Shown piece after piece: positions 1 to 5,308 of a DNA stretch of 6,760 nt. Under the pieces are notes generated by a model. It did not search any database, was not told where the DNA came from, and saw nothing but the letters and a program-made list of their open reading frames with translations. Numbering within the stretch: the stretch's first letter is position 1; every line of letters starts with the position of its first letter. The position numbers and the translations under genes are program-made. Source of the stretch: CSBr16-57R1 sp041163265 (GTDB lineage Bacteria; Actinomycetota; Nitriliruptoria; Nitriliruptorales; Nitriliruptoraceae); NCBI GenBank assembly GCA_041163265.1, contig JBEARL010000065.1, positions 1-6,760 of the forward strand, written 5' to 3'.

Positions 1-1
1 C

Positions 2-532
2 GGCGAGGACATCACCGGCATGCCGGCCCACGACCTCGTCTCGCGCGGGGTCGGGTACGTGCCGCAGGTCCGGAACGTCTTCCCGAGCCTGACCGTCGTC
101 GAGAACCTCGAGATGGGGCTGTACCTCCGCCCCGACACATGGACCGAGCGGTACGCGTTCGTCTGCTCGATCTTCCCGCTGCTCTCCGACCGGGCCCGCC
201 AGCGGGCGGGGCTGCTGTCCGGGGGCGAGCGCCAGATGGTCGCGATGGGCCGGGCGCTGATGATGGACCCGAAGGTGCTGCTGCTCGACGAGCCGTCGGC
301 CGGGCTGTCGCCGGCGAACCAGGACGGCGTGTTCGACCGCATCGAGGGCATCAACGACGCGGGGATCTCGGTGGTGATGGTCGAGCAGAACGCCCGGACC
401 TGCCTCCAGATCTGCGACCGCGGCTACGTGCTGGACCAGGGGCGGAACGCCTACACCGGGACCGGGCGCGAGCTGCTCGAGGACCCGAAGGTCATCGAGC
501 TGTACCTCGGGACGCTCGCGAAGGCCCGCTGA
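2..532 (+). CDS. livF: Branched-chain amino acid ABC transporter ATP-binding protein LivF (5' end outside window)
   Basis: This is the ATPase subunit of a LivFGHMK-type importer. It hydrolyses ATP on the inner face of the membrane to drive uptake of branched-chain or related amino acids. The frame is open from base 2, so the true start and the Walker A motif lie upstream. Visible motifs, numbered from the Met codon at base 20, are the Q-loop YVPQ (13-16), the signature LSGGERQ (66-72), Walker B KVLLLDEP (85-92), the D-loop SAGLSP (93-98) and VEQN (121-124). The Gln in VEQN, where most ABC ATPases have the H-loop His, is typical of LivF. The phrase NVFPSLTVVENLEMG and the C-terminal LYLG also fit LivF. 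The gene converges on the substrate-binding protein gene, with 88 bp between stop codons. The permease genes and livG are presumably upstream (inference). A urea-type UrtE or another LivF-family specificity cannot be excluded. Confidence 0.92.
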   Translation, partial: GEDITGMPAHDLVSRGVGYVPQVRNVFPSLTVVENLEMGLYLRPDTWTERYAFVCSIFPLLSDRARQRAGLLSGGERQMVAMGRALMMDPKVLLLDEPSAGLSPANQDGVFDRIEGINDAGISVVMVEQNARTCLQICDRGYVLDQGRNAYTGTGRELLEDPKVIELYLGTLAKAR

Positions 533-556
533 CCTCCGACGGACCCCCTCGCGGAT

Positions 557-602
557 CCTCCCCCGAAGGGGAGGGCCCGCGACCTCGCGGCCGCGGGCCC
601 TC
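557..602. terminator. Probable bidirectional terminator between convergent livF and the binding-protein gene
   Basis: Two overlapping inverted repeats fill the gap between the convergent stop codons. The first pairs CCTCCCC (557-563) with GGGGAGG (568-574) around a CGAA loop. The second is a perfect 11-bp stem, GAGGGCCCGCG (571-581) with CGCGGGCCCTC (592-602), around a 10-nt loop. The stems share bases 571-574, so they are alternative folds. No T-tract follows, as is common in high-GC actinobacteria. Position and stem strength support termination of both transcripts; this is inferred, not measured. Confidence 0.65.
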
Positions 603-620
603 GCCCGATGGAGCGTCAGG

Positions 621-1856
621 TCACTCGACGATCAGGTTGCCGGTGACCAGGCCCTGCGAGGTGAACTCGCCGTTCACCCACTTGCTGACCTCGATCGTGC
701 CCTGCGAGGGCTCGCCGCCACCCTCGCGGACCTCGATCAGGTTCAGCGCCCCGCCGGCCGAGGACTGGTAGGCGATGGTCTCGCCGTCCTCGAGGAAGGG
801 CAGGCACTCCGCGAACGTGGTGCACTCGTTGTCACCCGTCGTGACCGCGATCATGTTGTCGCGGATCGTCGCCGAGGCCGTCGAGCCGCCCTGGACCGCC
901 GCGAGGGCGATCAGGTTGACGCAGTCGTACGAGTTCGGCGCGAACAGGAAGTCCACGAGGTCCGGGTTGAACGCCAGCAGGCGGGCCTCGAAGTCCTCCG
1001 GGACGAGCGCGGTCGGCGCCGTGAAGGTCATGCCCTCCAGCACGTCAGCACCCGAGAAGTTGTCCGCGAACGCCGCACCCGCGATGCCGTCGGCACCGAA
1101 CAGCTGCGTCGGGGAGACGCCGGCCGCCAGCAGGCCCGAGACGATCTGCGCGCCCTCGACGAACGAGATGATCGCGTAGGCGTCCGCGCCGGAGTTCAGC
1201 ATGGCCTCGACGACCGAGTCGAACGTGGCCGAGTCCGGGTCGTACGCCTCCTGGAGGGCGACGGTCGCACCGCGCGACTCCAGGTTGCGGACGGTCTCCT
1301 CGAGGAACGGACGGCCGTAGTCGTCCGCACGCGCCACGACCGCGACGTTGGTCGCGCCCGAGGCGAGGATCGTCTCCGCGAGGACCGGCGCCTGGAGCAC
1401 GTCGCTCGGCGCGGTGCGGAAGTAGTAGCCGGCGTCCGGGTACGTGGTCAGGCCGATGCCCGTGTTGGACGGCGAGCACTGGACGACCCCGGCGCTGGTG
1501 ACGGCGTCGATGACCGAGAGGGTCATGGACGTCGACGCGGCGCCGACGATCGCCTGGACGCCCGCGGCCAGGAGGCGGTTGCCCTCCTCGGCGGCACGGC
1601 CGGCGTCGCCGGCCTCGTCGGCGCTGGTGAGCTCGATCGGGTTGCCGAGGAGGCCACCCGCGTCGTTGATCTCCTGGACGGCCATCTGGACGCCCGAGAT
1701 CATCGGGGGCCCGAGGAAGGCCAGCTGACCGGTCTCGGGCAGCAGGTAGCCGAGCTTCAGCGGGTCGGAGGTGGCCTCCTCGCCGCCGCAGGCGGCGACG
1801 GTCAGGGCCACCGCAGCGAGCACCGCCGCAGTCTTGCTGCTCTTGGTGAACCTCAT
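621..1856 (-). CDS. Branched-chain amino acid ABC transporter substrate-binding lipoprotein (LivK/Peripla_BP_6 type)
   Basis: This protein is predicted to be a lipid-anchored receptor outside the membrane that captures amino acids for the LivF-containing importer. The product is 411 aa. It starts with a lipoprotein signal, MRFTKSSK plus a hydrophobic stretch, ending in lipobox VAAC with the acceptor Cys at 23. The mature part shows the family pattern: KLGYLLPETGQ (34-44), AVQEINDAGG (59-68), IVGAASTSMTL (103-113), QCSPSNTG (126-133) and YYFRTAPSD (144-152). The C-terminal half has a close Cys pair (345, 351) and YQSSAGG (363-369). By alignment to E. coli LIV-binding protein, pocket residues Ser79 and Thr102 correspond to Thr109 and Thr132 here, so hydroxyls are kept. 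I chose the ATG at 1856 because AAGGAG (1865-1870) sits 8 nt upstream and the signal peptide begins there. An in-frame ATG at 1967 would put 37 Pro/Gly/Arg-rich residues before the signal. The exact ligand cannot be told from the sequence. Confidence 0.93.
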   Translation of the reverse strand: MRFTKSSKTAAVLAAVALTVAACGGEEATSDPLKLGYLLPETGQLAFLGPPMISGVQMAVQEINDAGGLLGNPIELTSADEAGDAGRAAEEGNRLLAAGVQAIVGAASTSMTLSVIDAVTSAGVVQCSPSNTGIGLTTYPDAGYYFRTAPSDVLQAPVLAETILASGATNVAVVARADDYGRPFLEETVRNLESRGATVALQEAYDPDSATFDSVVEAMLNSGADAYAIISFVEGAQIVSGLLAAGVSPTQLFGADGIAGAAFADNFSGADVLEGMTFTAPTALVPEDFEARLLAFNPDLVDFLFAPNSYDCVNLIALAAVQGGSTASATIRDNMIAVTTGDNECTTFAECLPFLEDGETIAYQSSAGGALNLIEVREGGGEPSQGTIEVSKWVNGEFTSQGLVTGNLIVE

Positions 1857-1959
1857 CGATGCGACTCCTTGGAAGGGGGGTCGTGCGGACCCCTCGGCCG
1901 GTGGCGGACGACCGCCTGCGCGCAAGGGGGACGGTCCGACCGGGAGGGACGGACCGACG
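1857..1959 (-). promoter_or_regulatory. Structured 5' leader of the binding-protein gene
   Basis: If transcription starts near 1959, about 100 nt precede the ATG. Three inverted repeats lie in it: CGGACCG/CGGTCCG (1950-1956 with 1932-1938), GGCGG/CCGCC around a 4-nt loop (1903-1907 with 1912-1916), and GGGGTC/GACCCC around a 5-nt loop (1877-1882 with 1888-1893). The last one ends 6 nt before the Shine-Dalgarno AAGGAG (1865-1870). Two related 15-mers (1928-1942 and 1946-1960, 12 of 15 identical) also lie here. No known riboswitch class is recognised, and a regulatory role is conjecture. Confidence 0.3.
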
Positions 1960-1965
1960 ACGAGC

Positions 1966-1993
1966 ATAGTAGGAGGTGGGACCGAGCGCTCGG
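1966..1993 (-). promoter_or_regulatory. Candidate promoter and palindromic operator for the binding-protein gene
   Basis: On the minus strand TACTAT (1971 to 1966) matches the actinobacterial TAnnnT -10 pattern and stands out in a GC-dominated stretch. No good -35 is seen. Instead a perfect 12-bp palindrome, CCGAGCGCTCGG (1982-1993), occupies the place where the -35 should be. That is a typical place for a repressor or activator half-site pair. The regulator is unknown. Confidence 0.4.
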
Positions 1994-2015
1994 GTCTCGG
2001 GGCCGCCCGCGGTGC

Positions 2016-2071
2016 CCGGGGCCGTCGGGGCGGCAGGGGTGGCCGGGCGGCAGGGGCGGTCGGGGCCCCGG
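2016..2071. repeat. Degenerate 9-bp G-tract tandem repeat flanked by an 8-bp inverted repeat
   Basis: On the plus strand, runs of three or four G begin at 2018, 2027, 2036, 2045, 2053 and 2062. This gives six units close to GGGGCGGYM with a period of 9 bp (one unit of 8). The array is bracketed by CCGGGGCC (2016-2023) and GGCCCCGG (2064-2071), which are perfect inverted copies. The plus strand fits a G-quadruplex pattern with 5-nt loops. The minus-strand transcript leaving the 436-aa lipoprotein gene would be C-rich and G-poor here, the composition favoured by Rho loading sites. Termination is therefore a plausible role (inference). Confidence 0.55.
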
Positions 2072-2081
2072 CGCCGTCGCG

Positions 2082-3392
2082 TCAGGGCAGGACGAGGTGG
2101 ACGAGGGGCAGGGCGCCCACGTCCGCAGCCCCCTCGACCCCGCGCAGGCGGACCTCGACGGCCGGGCTGCCGCAGTCACCCCGGTCGTCGCAGGCGATCC
2201 GGCCGGACAGGCCCCCCATCACGGCCGTGGCGAGCGCGACCCGCAGTTCGGCCCGGCTGACGACAAGCTGGCCGTCGGCGTCGACGATCGAGACGTCGTC
2301 GATCGACCGGAGCAGCAGCACCGCCGCGTCGTAGGCCGGTGCCCACCAGCCGGGGTCCGGCTCCGCGCCCAGCAGGCCGGAGATCCGTTCGCGGACGGGC
2401 CCCGACGCCATCCCGGTGACCGAGTTCGTCGCCTCGTCGGGCGTGAGCAGCGGTCGCGTGACGTGAAGGCCCTCGCTGCGGGCGTCGGCGAGGACGTCGG
2501 GATGCGCCGACGTGCTGGGGGCGAGGCGCACGGTGCTGCCCAGGCGGGACCCGCCGGCCCACGCCCCGGACAGGGCCGGCAGCCGGTCGGGCGCCACGGG
2601 CAGCCACCCGACGGCGACATCCTCATCCGCGATCGCCTGGAGCGTCGGCAGCAGGTCGGCGTCGGGGTCGTCGGGGAGGGTCTCGGCAGCGACGACCGTG
2701 CCGCCGAGGTCCTCGAAGGCCGTCGTGAACGCCGCCGCGAGCGCGTCCGACGCCTCTGAGCCGTCGCTGACCGTCGCCGCCCGGTCGTGGCCGAGCTCCT
2801 CGAACGCGAACCTCGCCGCGGCGACGGCCTCCCACAGCAGGTTCGGGGCGGTGCGGAGCAGGCCGTCGACGTGGAGCGGACCCGGCAGCCCGAGGGGCAC
2901 CTGCGTGAAGACCGGGGTGACGACGCCGGGCGAGACGACGACCAGGCCGGCCTCGGACAGGGTCGGTGCGGCCCCGGCGAGCGTCGCGTCGCAGGTCGGT
3001 CCGAGGACGCCGAGGACGGCGCCCTCCTCGACGACGGTGACGGCGGCCGACGTGCCACCGGTCGCGCTGCAGGCCGCGTCGATCGGCTCGCCGAGGGCGA
3101 CGGGGAAGCCCTGCACGCCGCCGAAGTCCTCGAGCGCCACCCGCGCGGCGGCGACGACCGTCGCGGCGCGCGCGTCGTCGCCCGAGAGGTCGACGACGAG
3201 ACGCAGCTGCAGCTCGCCGCCGTCGGGGACCCGGACGACGCCCAGCGTCTCGTCGACCCGGACCGGCTCGGGCTCGGGCTCGGGCAGGGGCTCGGGGGCG
3301 CAGGCGGCGAGGACCAGGGCCAACGCGGCCGCACCGGCGACCGCCGAGCGGCCGCGACGCGCGCGTCCGCGCCGGGGGGACGTGCTCGTCAC
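2082..3392 (-). CDS. Diverged substrate-binding-protein-like lipoprotein (Peripla_BP_6 fold)
   Basis: This is a 436-aa predicted lipoprotein. It has an Arg-rich N-terminus, a hydrophobic segment (16-28), lipobox LAAC with Cys 31, then a PEPLPEPEPEP spacer (33-43). The rest follows the LivK fold: VVDLSGDD (66-73), VALEDFGGVQG (86-96), VLGPTCDATLAGAAP (129-143), VVVSPGVVTPVFTQ (151-164), LLRTAP (178-183) and SGRIACDDRGDCG (396-408). Cys108 and Cys134 match the spacing and position of the E. coli LivJ/LivK disulfide. However, pocket residues Ser79 and Thr102 of the E. coli protein align with Asp135 and Val158, so a classic amino-acid site is doubtful. The start is GTG at 3392, with GGAG (3403-3406) 10 nt upstream. 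It lies upstream of, and in the same direction as, the LivK-type gene, but 225 bp apart and probably transcribed separately. It may bind another ligand or act as a sensor; its function is unknown. Confidence 0.85.
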   Translation of the reverse strand: MTSTSPRRGRARRGRSAVAGAAALALVLAACAPEPLPEPEPEPVRVDETLGVVRVPDGGELQLRLVVDLSGDDARAATVVAAARVALEDFGGVQGFPVALGEPIDAACSATGGTSAAVTVVEEGAVLGVLGPTCDATLAGAAPTLSEAGLVVVSPGVVTPVFTQVPLGLPGPLHVDGLLRTAPNLLWEAVAAARFAFEELGHDRAATVSDGSEASDALAAAFTTAFEDLGGTVVAAETLPDDPDADLLPTLQAIADEDVAVGWLPVAPDRLPALSGAWAGGSRLGSTVRLAPSTSAHPDVLADARSEGLHVTRPLLTPDEATNSVTGMASGPVRERISGLLGAEPDPGWWAPAYDAAVLLLRSIDDVSIVDADGQLVVSRAELRVALATAVMGGLSGRIACDDRGDCGSPAVEVRLRGVEGAADVGALPLVHLVLP

Positions 3393-3421
3393 CGTGGCAC
3401 CGCTCCGGACCGGTTCGCACG

Positions 3422-3427
3422 AGCCTA
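3422..3427 (-). promoter_or_regulatory. Candidate -10 box for the 436-aa lipoprotein gene
   Basis: TAGGCT on the minus strand (3427 to 3422) fits TAnnnT. It would place a transcript start about 24 nt ahead of the GTG at 3392. It sits in the only A/T-containing patch of this gap (GTTAGGCTCG). No convincing -35 is found. Confidence 0.4.
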
Positions 3428-3443
3428 ACGACGGGCCCCGCCA

Positions 3444-3479
3444 CGGCCGCGGAGCCGGTGCGACCCCACGTCGCGGCCG
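3444..3479 (-). terminator. Possible terminator hairpin downstream of the DUF4864-like gene
   Basis: CGGCCGCG (3444-3451) and CGCGGCCG (3472-3479) form a perfect 8-bp inverted repeat with a 20-nt loop. A small GCGAC/GTCGC stem (3460-3464 with 3470-3474) overlaps its inner edge. It lies 22 bp past the stop of the upstream minus-strand gene and before the candidate -10 of the next. No T-tract is present, and such repeats arise easily at this GC content. Confidence 0.3.
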
Positions 3480-3500
3480 ACGCCCCGCCGCGCCTCGCGG

Positions 3501-4130
3501 TCAGACCTGCGGCGCCGCGGGTGCCGGCTCGGGCGGCTCGAGGTCGTACGCGCCGTCGATGCGCCAGCCGTCGTCGGACTCGCCGAGCTCGTAGGCCAGC
3601 GTCCGGCGGGCGCCGTCCGTCGCGGTGAGGGCGACGACCAGCACGGCGCGCCGGTTCAGCACGGTGCAGCCCTCGAGGCGCCGGGTCGCGACGTCGAGCA
3701 GCTCCGGGTACCGGGTCCGGATCATGGCCGTGAACGCGTCCTGGTCGACGAGCGTCCGGAAGAACGGGCTGGCCTGGGCGTACGCCGCCGCGAAGTCCCC
3801 GACCCCCAGCGCGTCGAGCTGCGCCGCGACGGTCCCGGCGACCGCGGCCTCGGTCGCCGGGTCGCACGTCCCGGGCACCTCCGCCCGCGTGCCGTCACCG
3901 CCCGGGCCGTCGGCGGGCGGCTCGACGGGTGCCTCGTCCGGTGCCTCGGCGGGAGGAGCGTCGGGTGGTGCGATCGGTGGCGCGTCCGGCGCCCCGCCCG
4001 CGGTGGCCACGTCGGTCGGCGCGGCCGACGGGGCCGGTCCCGCCGCCGGTCCGCAGGCCGGGGTCAGCGCGAGCGCCAGCGCCACCGCGCCCCGAGCGGC
4101 CCGGCGCCGCCCGACCGTCGTCCCCGCCAC
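3501..4130 (-). CDS. Small secreted or lipoprotein with a DUF4864-like domain
   Basis: The product is 209 aa. It has an Arg-rich N-terminus, a hydrophobic segment (14-23) and LTPAC with Cys at 26. Next come about 60 residues of Pro/Ala/Glu/Asp-rich linker (27-85) and a folded domain (about 90-197). The domain pattern is a helix with AAQLDALGVGDFAAAYAQASPFF (102-124), then AFTAMIRTRYPEL (132-144), strands around RAVLVVALTATDG (161-173) and an ending DDGWRIDGAYDL (186-197). This resembles DUF4864, whose role is unknown. Cys89 and Cys155 could form a disulfide. The Pro at -2 of the lipobox is atypical, so lipidation is less certain than in the neighbouring lipoproteins. The start is GTG at 4130, with GGAG (4136-4139) 5 nt upstream. 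The domain may bind a ligand or stabilise an envelope complex, but nothing in the sequence decides this. Confidence 0.8.
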   Translation of the reverse strand: MAGTTVGRRRAARGAVALALALTPACGPAAGPAPSAAPTDVATAGGAPDAPPIAPPDAPPAEAPDEAPVEPPADGPGGDGTRAEVPGTCDPATEAAVAGTVAAQLDALGVGDFAAAYAQASPFFRTLVDQDAFTAMIRTRYPELLDVATRRLEGCTVLNRRAVLVVALTATDGARRTLAYELGESDDGWRIDGAYDLEPPEPAPAAPQV

Positions 4131-4165
4131 GACCTCTCCCCGCCCCGACCCCTCGCCCGCCCCCG

Positions 4166-4174
4166 CTACCGTAG
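4166..4174. promoter_or_regulatory. Overlapping -10 candidates for the tRNA gene (+) and the DUF4864-like gene (-)
   Basis: The 9-mer CTACCGTAG is nearly symmetric. It reads TACCGT on the plus strand (4167-4172) and TACGGT on the minus strand (4173 to 4168), both matching TAnnnT. The plus box lies 33 nt before the tRNA and the minus box about 38 nt before the GTG at 4130. No strong -35 is seen on either side. Confidence 0.4.
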
Positions 4175-4204
4175 AGACCCTCGGTCGGCCTCCGCCGCCG
4201 TTCC

Positions 4205-4277
4205 GGGGCGTTAGCTCAGTTGGCAGAGCGCTTGCTCGACACGCAAGAGGTCAGAGGTTCAAATCCTCTACGCCCCA
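4205..4277 (+). tRNA. tRNA-Val(GAC) with C33
   Basis: All four arms pair perfectly. The acceptor stem is GGGGCGT (4205-4211) with ACGCCCC (4270-4276). The D stem is GCTC (4214-4217) with GAGC (4226-4229), around a loop holding the invariant GG (4222-4223). The anticodon stem is CTTGC (4231-4235) with GCAAG (4243-4247). The T stem is AGAGG (4253-4257) with CCTCT (4265-4269) around TTCAAAT. The discriminator is A4277, and the 3' CCA is not encoded. The 7-nt anticodon loop TCGACAC puts GAC at 4238-4240, which reads GUC and by wobble GUU valine codons. Position 33 (4237) is C, not the near-universal U. The variable loop is 5 nt. Confidence 0.95.
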
Positions 4278-4287
4278 CTCGCACCGA

Positions 4288-4321
4288 CCCGGCCGGTCCG
4301 GCCGGGACCCGGTCCCCGGGT
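4288..4321 (+). terminator. Tandem hairpin terminator after the tRNA gene
   Basis: Two adjacent perfect stems begin 11 bp past the tRNA. CCCGGCC (4288-4294) pairs with GGCCGGG (4300-4306) around a 5-nt loop, and ACCCGG (4307-4312) pairs with CCGGGT (4316-4321) around TCC. A third, imperfect inverted repeat follows (4329-4338 with 4340-4349, one mismatch). No T-tract is present, so the call rests on position and stem strength. Confidence 0.5.
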
Positions 4322-4380
4322 GGACCCGGTCACCGTCCCGGACCGTGACGGACCCCCTTCCCTCCGGGCCGGTCCGCTCG

Positions 4381-4386
4381 TAGCAT
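4381..4386 (+). promoter_or_regulatory. Candidate -10 box for the YgjP-like metallopeptidase gene
   Basis: TAGCAT fits TAnnnT and would start transcription near 4393, about 38 nt before the GTG at 4431. The -35 region (TTCCCT at 4358-4363, 17-bp spacer) is poor. The predicted leader holds a small stem, CCGCCG (4395-4400) with CGGCGG (4404-4409). This arrangement supports the later start codon over the in-frame GTG at 4320. Confidence 0.35.
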
Positions 4387-4430
4387 CCGCGCGCCCGCCG
4401 CTCCGGCGGCACCCGCCCGGACCCGGAACC

Positions 4431-5285
4431 GTGCCGACCCGCTCCGCACCCTCCCGCTCCGCCACCTCGCGCTCGTCCACGCTCGTCGTCCACGCCGCCG
4501 GGGTGACGCTCGACGTCACGGTCGTCCGGCGTCGCATGCGCCGCATCTACCTCCGCGTCATGCCGCCCGACGGTCGCGTCGTCGTCTCGGCCCCGCTGCG
4601 CGCGTCGGACCGTGCCGTCCGCGAGGCGATCCTCGCCGACCTGCCCTGGGTGCTGCGCAACCGCGAGCGCATCATCGAGGAGGAGCGCCGCGACGCGCTG
4701 ACGCGACCGCCGGCCGTCCGTGGTCTCAGCGGTGAGACGTGGTGGGTGTTCGGTCGCGCCGTCCCGCTGGAGGTCCGCACGGCGCCCGGTCGGCCGCGGG
4801 CGGCCCTGACCCCCGACGCGCTGCTGCTGCGCGCCCCGGCCGAGGCGGACGACCCGCGACGACTCGCGGCGATCGAGCGGTGGCAGCGCCGGCACCTGCG
4901 CGCGGCCGCGGCGCCGCTGATGGCCGAGTGGGCGCAGCGCCTCGACGTCGACCCGCGCTTCCTCGGGATCCGGCGCATGCGGAACCACTGGGGGACCTGC
5001 GAGCCGCAGGAGCGGCGCATCTGGCTGGCGCTCGAGCTGGTGACGCGGCCCGCGGAGGGTCTGGCCTACGTGGTCGCCCACGAGCTCGCGCACCTCATCG
5101 AGCCGTCGCACGGGCCGCGGTTCGTGCGGCTCATGGACCGGCACGTGCCCGAGTGGCGACGCATACGCGCCGACCTGGACGCCGGGACGCTCGCCGGGAC
5201 CTACGTGCCGGTCGGGCTGCGCGACGCCGCGGGCGCGGCGCCGGTGCAGCTCGAGCTCGACGTCGCGCGGGGCAGCGCGGCCTGA
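4431..5285 (+). CDS. YgjP/DUF45-type M48-like zinc metallopeptidase
   Basis: This is a predicted cytoplasmic metal-dependent hydrolase of the YgjP (DUF45, SprT-like) family. The product is 284 aa from the chosen start. Motifs, in numbering from that start, are the family N-terminal strand region VTLDVTVVRRRMRRIYLRV (25-43), RVVVSAPLR (49-57), HWGTC (186-190, usually RWGSC), then YVVAHELAHLIEPSHGPRF (213-231). In the last, H217, E218, H221 and H227 are the likely zinc and catalytic residues. There is no signal peptide or membrane segment. An in-frame GTG at 4320 would add 37 Pro/Arg-rich residues, overlap the tRNA terminator and use clearly less GC-biased third positions, so I prefer 4431; neither start has a strong Shine-Dalgarno. 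The physiological substrate of the family is not well established. The gene converges with the next one, stop codons 10 bp apart. Confidence 0.87.
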   Translation: MPTRSAPSRSATSRSSTLVVHAAGVTLDVTVVRRRMRRIYLRVMPPDGRVVVSAPLRASDRAVREAILADLPWVLRNRERIIEEERRDALTRPPAVRGLSGETWWVFGRAVPLEVRTAPGRPRAALTPDALLLRAPAEADDPRRLAAIERWQRRHLRAAAAPLMAEWAQRLDVDPRFLGIRRMRNHWGTCEPQERRIWLALELVTRPAEGLAYVVAHELAHLIEPSHGPRFVRLMDRHVPEWRRIRADLDAGTLAGTYVPVGLRDAAGAAPVQLELDVARGSAA

Positions 5286-5308
5286 CGGTCCGGTCTCAGC
5301 CGACCGTC
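5284..5308. terminator. Possible shared hairpin at the convergent 3' ends
   Basis: GACGGTC (5284-5290) and GACCGTC (5302-5308) form a perfect 7-bp stem around an 11-nt loop that contains the minus-gene stop codon. An alternative stem, CGGTC (5291-5295) with GACCG (5302-5306), competes. It is the only terminator candidate in the 10-bp gap, so both transcripts would have to end inside the opposing gene's 3' end. Confidence 0.3.

Noticed and set aside
1857..1967. Upstream extension of the binding-protein gene to an ATG at 1967
   Set aside because: It adds Pro/Gly/Arg-rich residues before a clear lipoprotein signal, while the ATG at 1856 has a Shine-Dalgarno 8 nt away. The 1967 ATG overlaps the candidate -10 box.
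1869..2759. Plus-strand open frame of 296 codons
   Set aside because: It runs antisense to the 436-aa lipoprotein gene and across the G-tract gap. Its Arg/Gly-rich product shows no domain and is a GC-driven shadow.
2623..3867. Minus-strand open frame of 414 codons spanning two lipoprotein genes
   Set aside because: It is the alternative frame of two genes with clear signals and domains. The product is an Arg/Gly/Ala repeat-like shadow crossing their intergenic gap.
3929..3990. Short repeated GGTGCCTCG/GGTGG units as a possible repeat element
   Set aside because: They lie inside the Pro/Ala/Glu-rich linker of the DUF4864-like protein and are explained by its low-complexity coding sequence.
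4320..4430. N-terminal extension of the YgjP-type protein to the GTG at 4320
   Set aside because: It lacks a ribosome site, overlaps the tRNA terminator stems and a candidate promoter, and has weaker third-position GC than the gene body.
4251..5144. Minus-strand open frame of 297 codons overlapping the tRNA
   Set aside because: It is antisense to the YgjP-type gene and the tRNA 3' end. Its Arg-rich composition has no recognisable domain.
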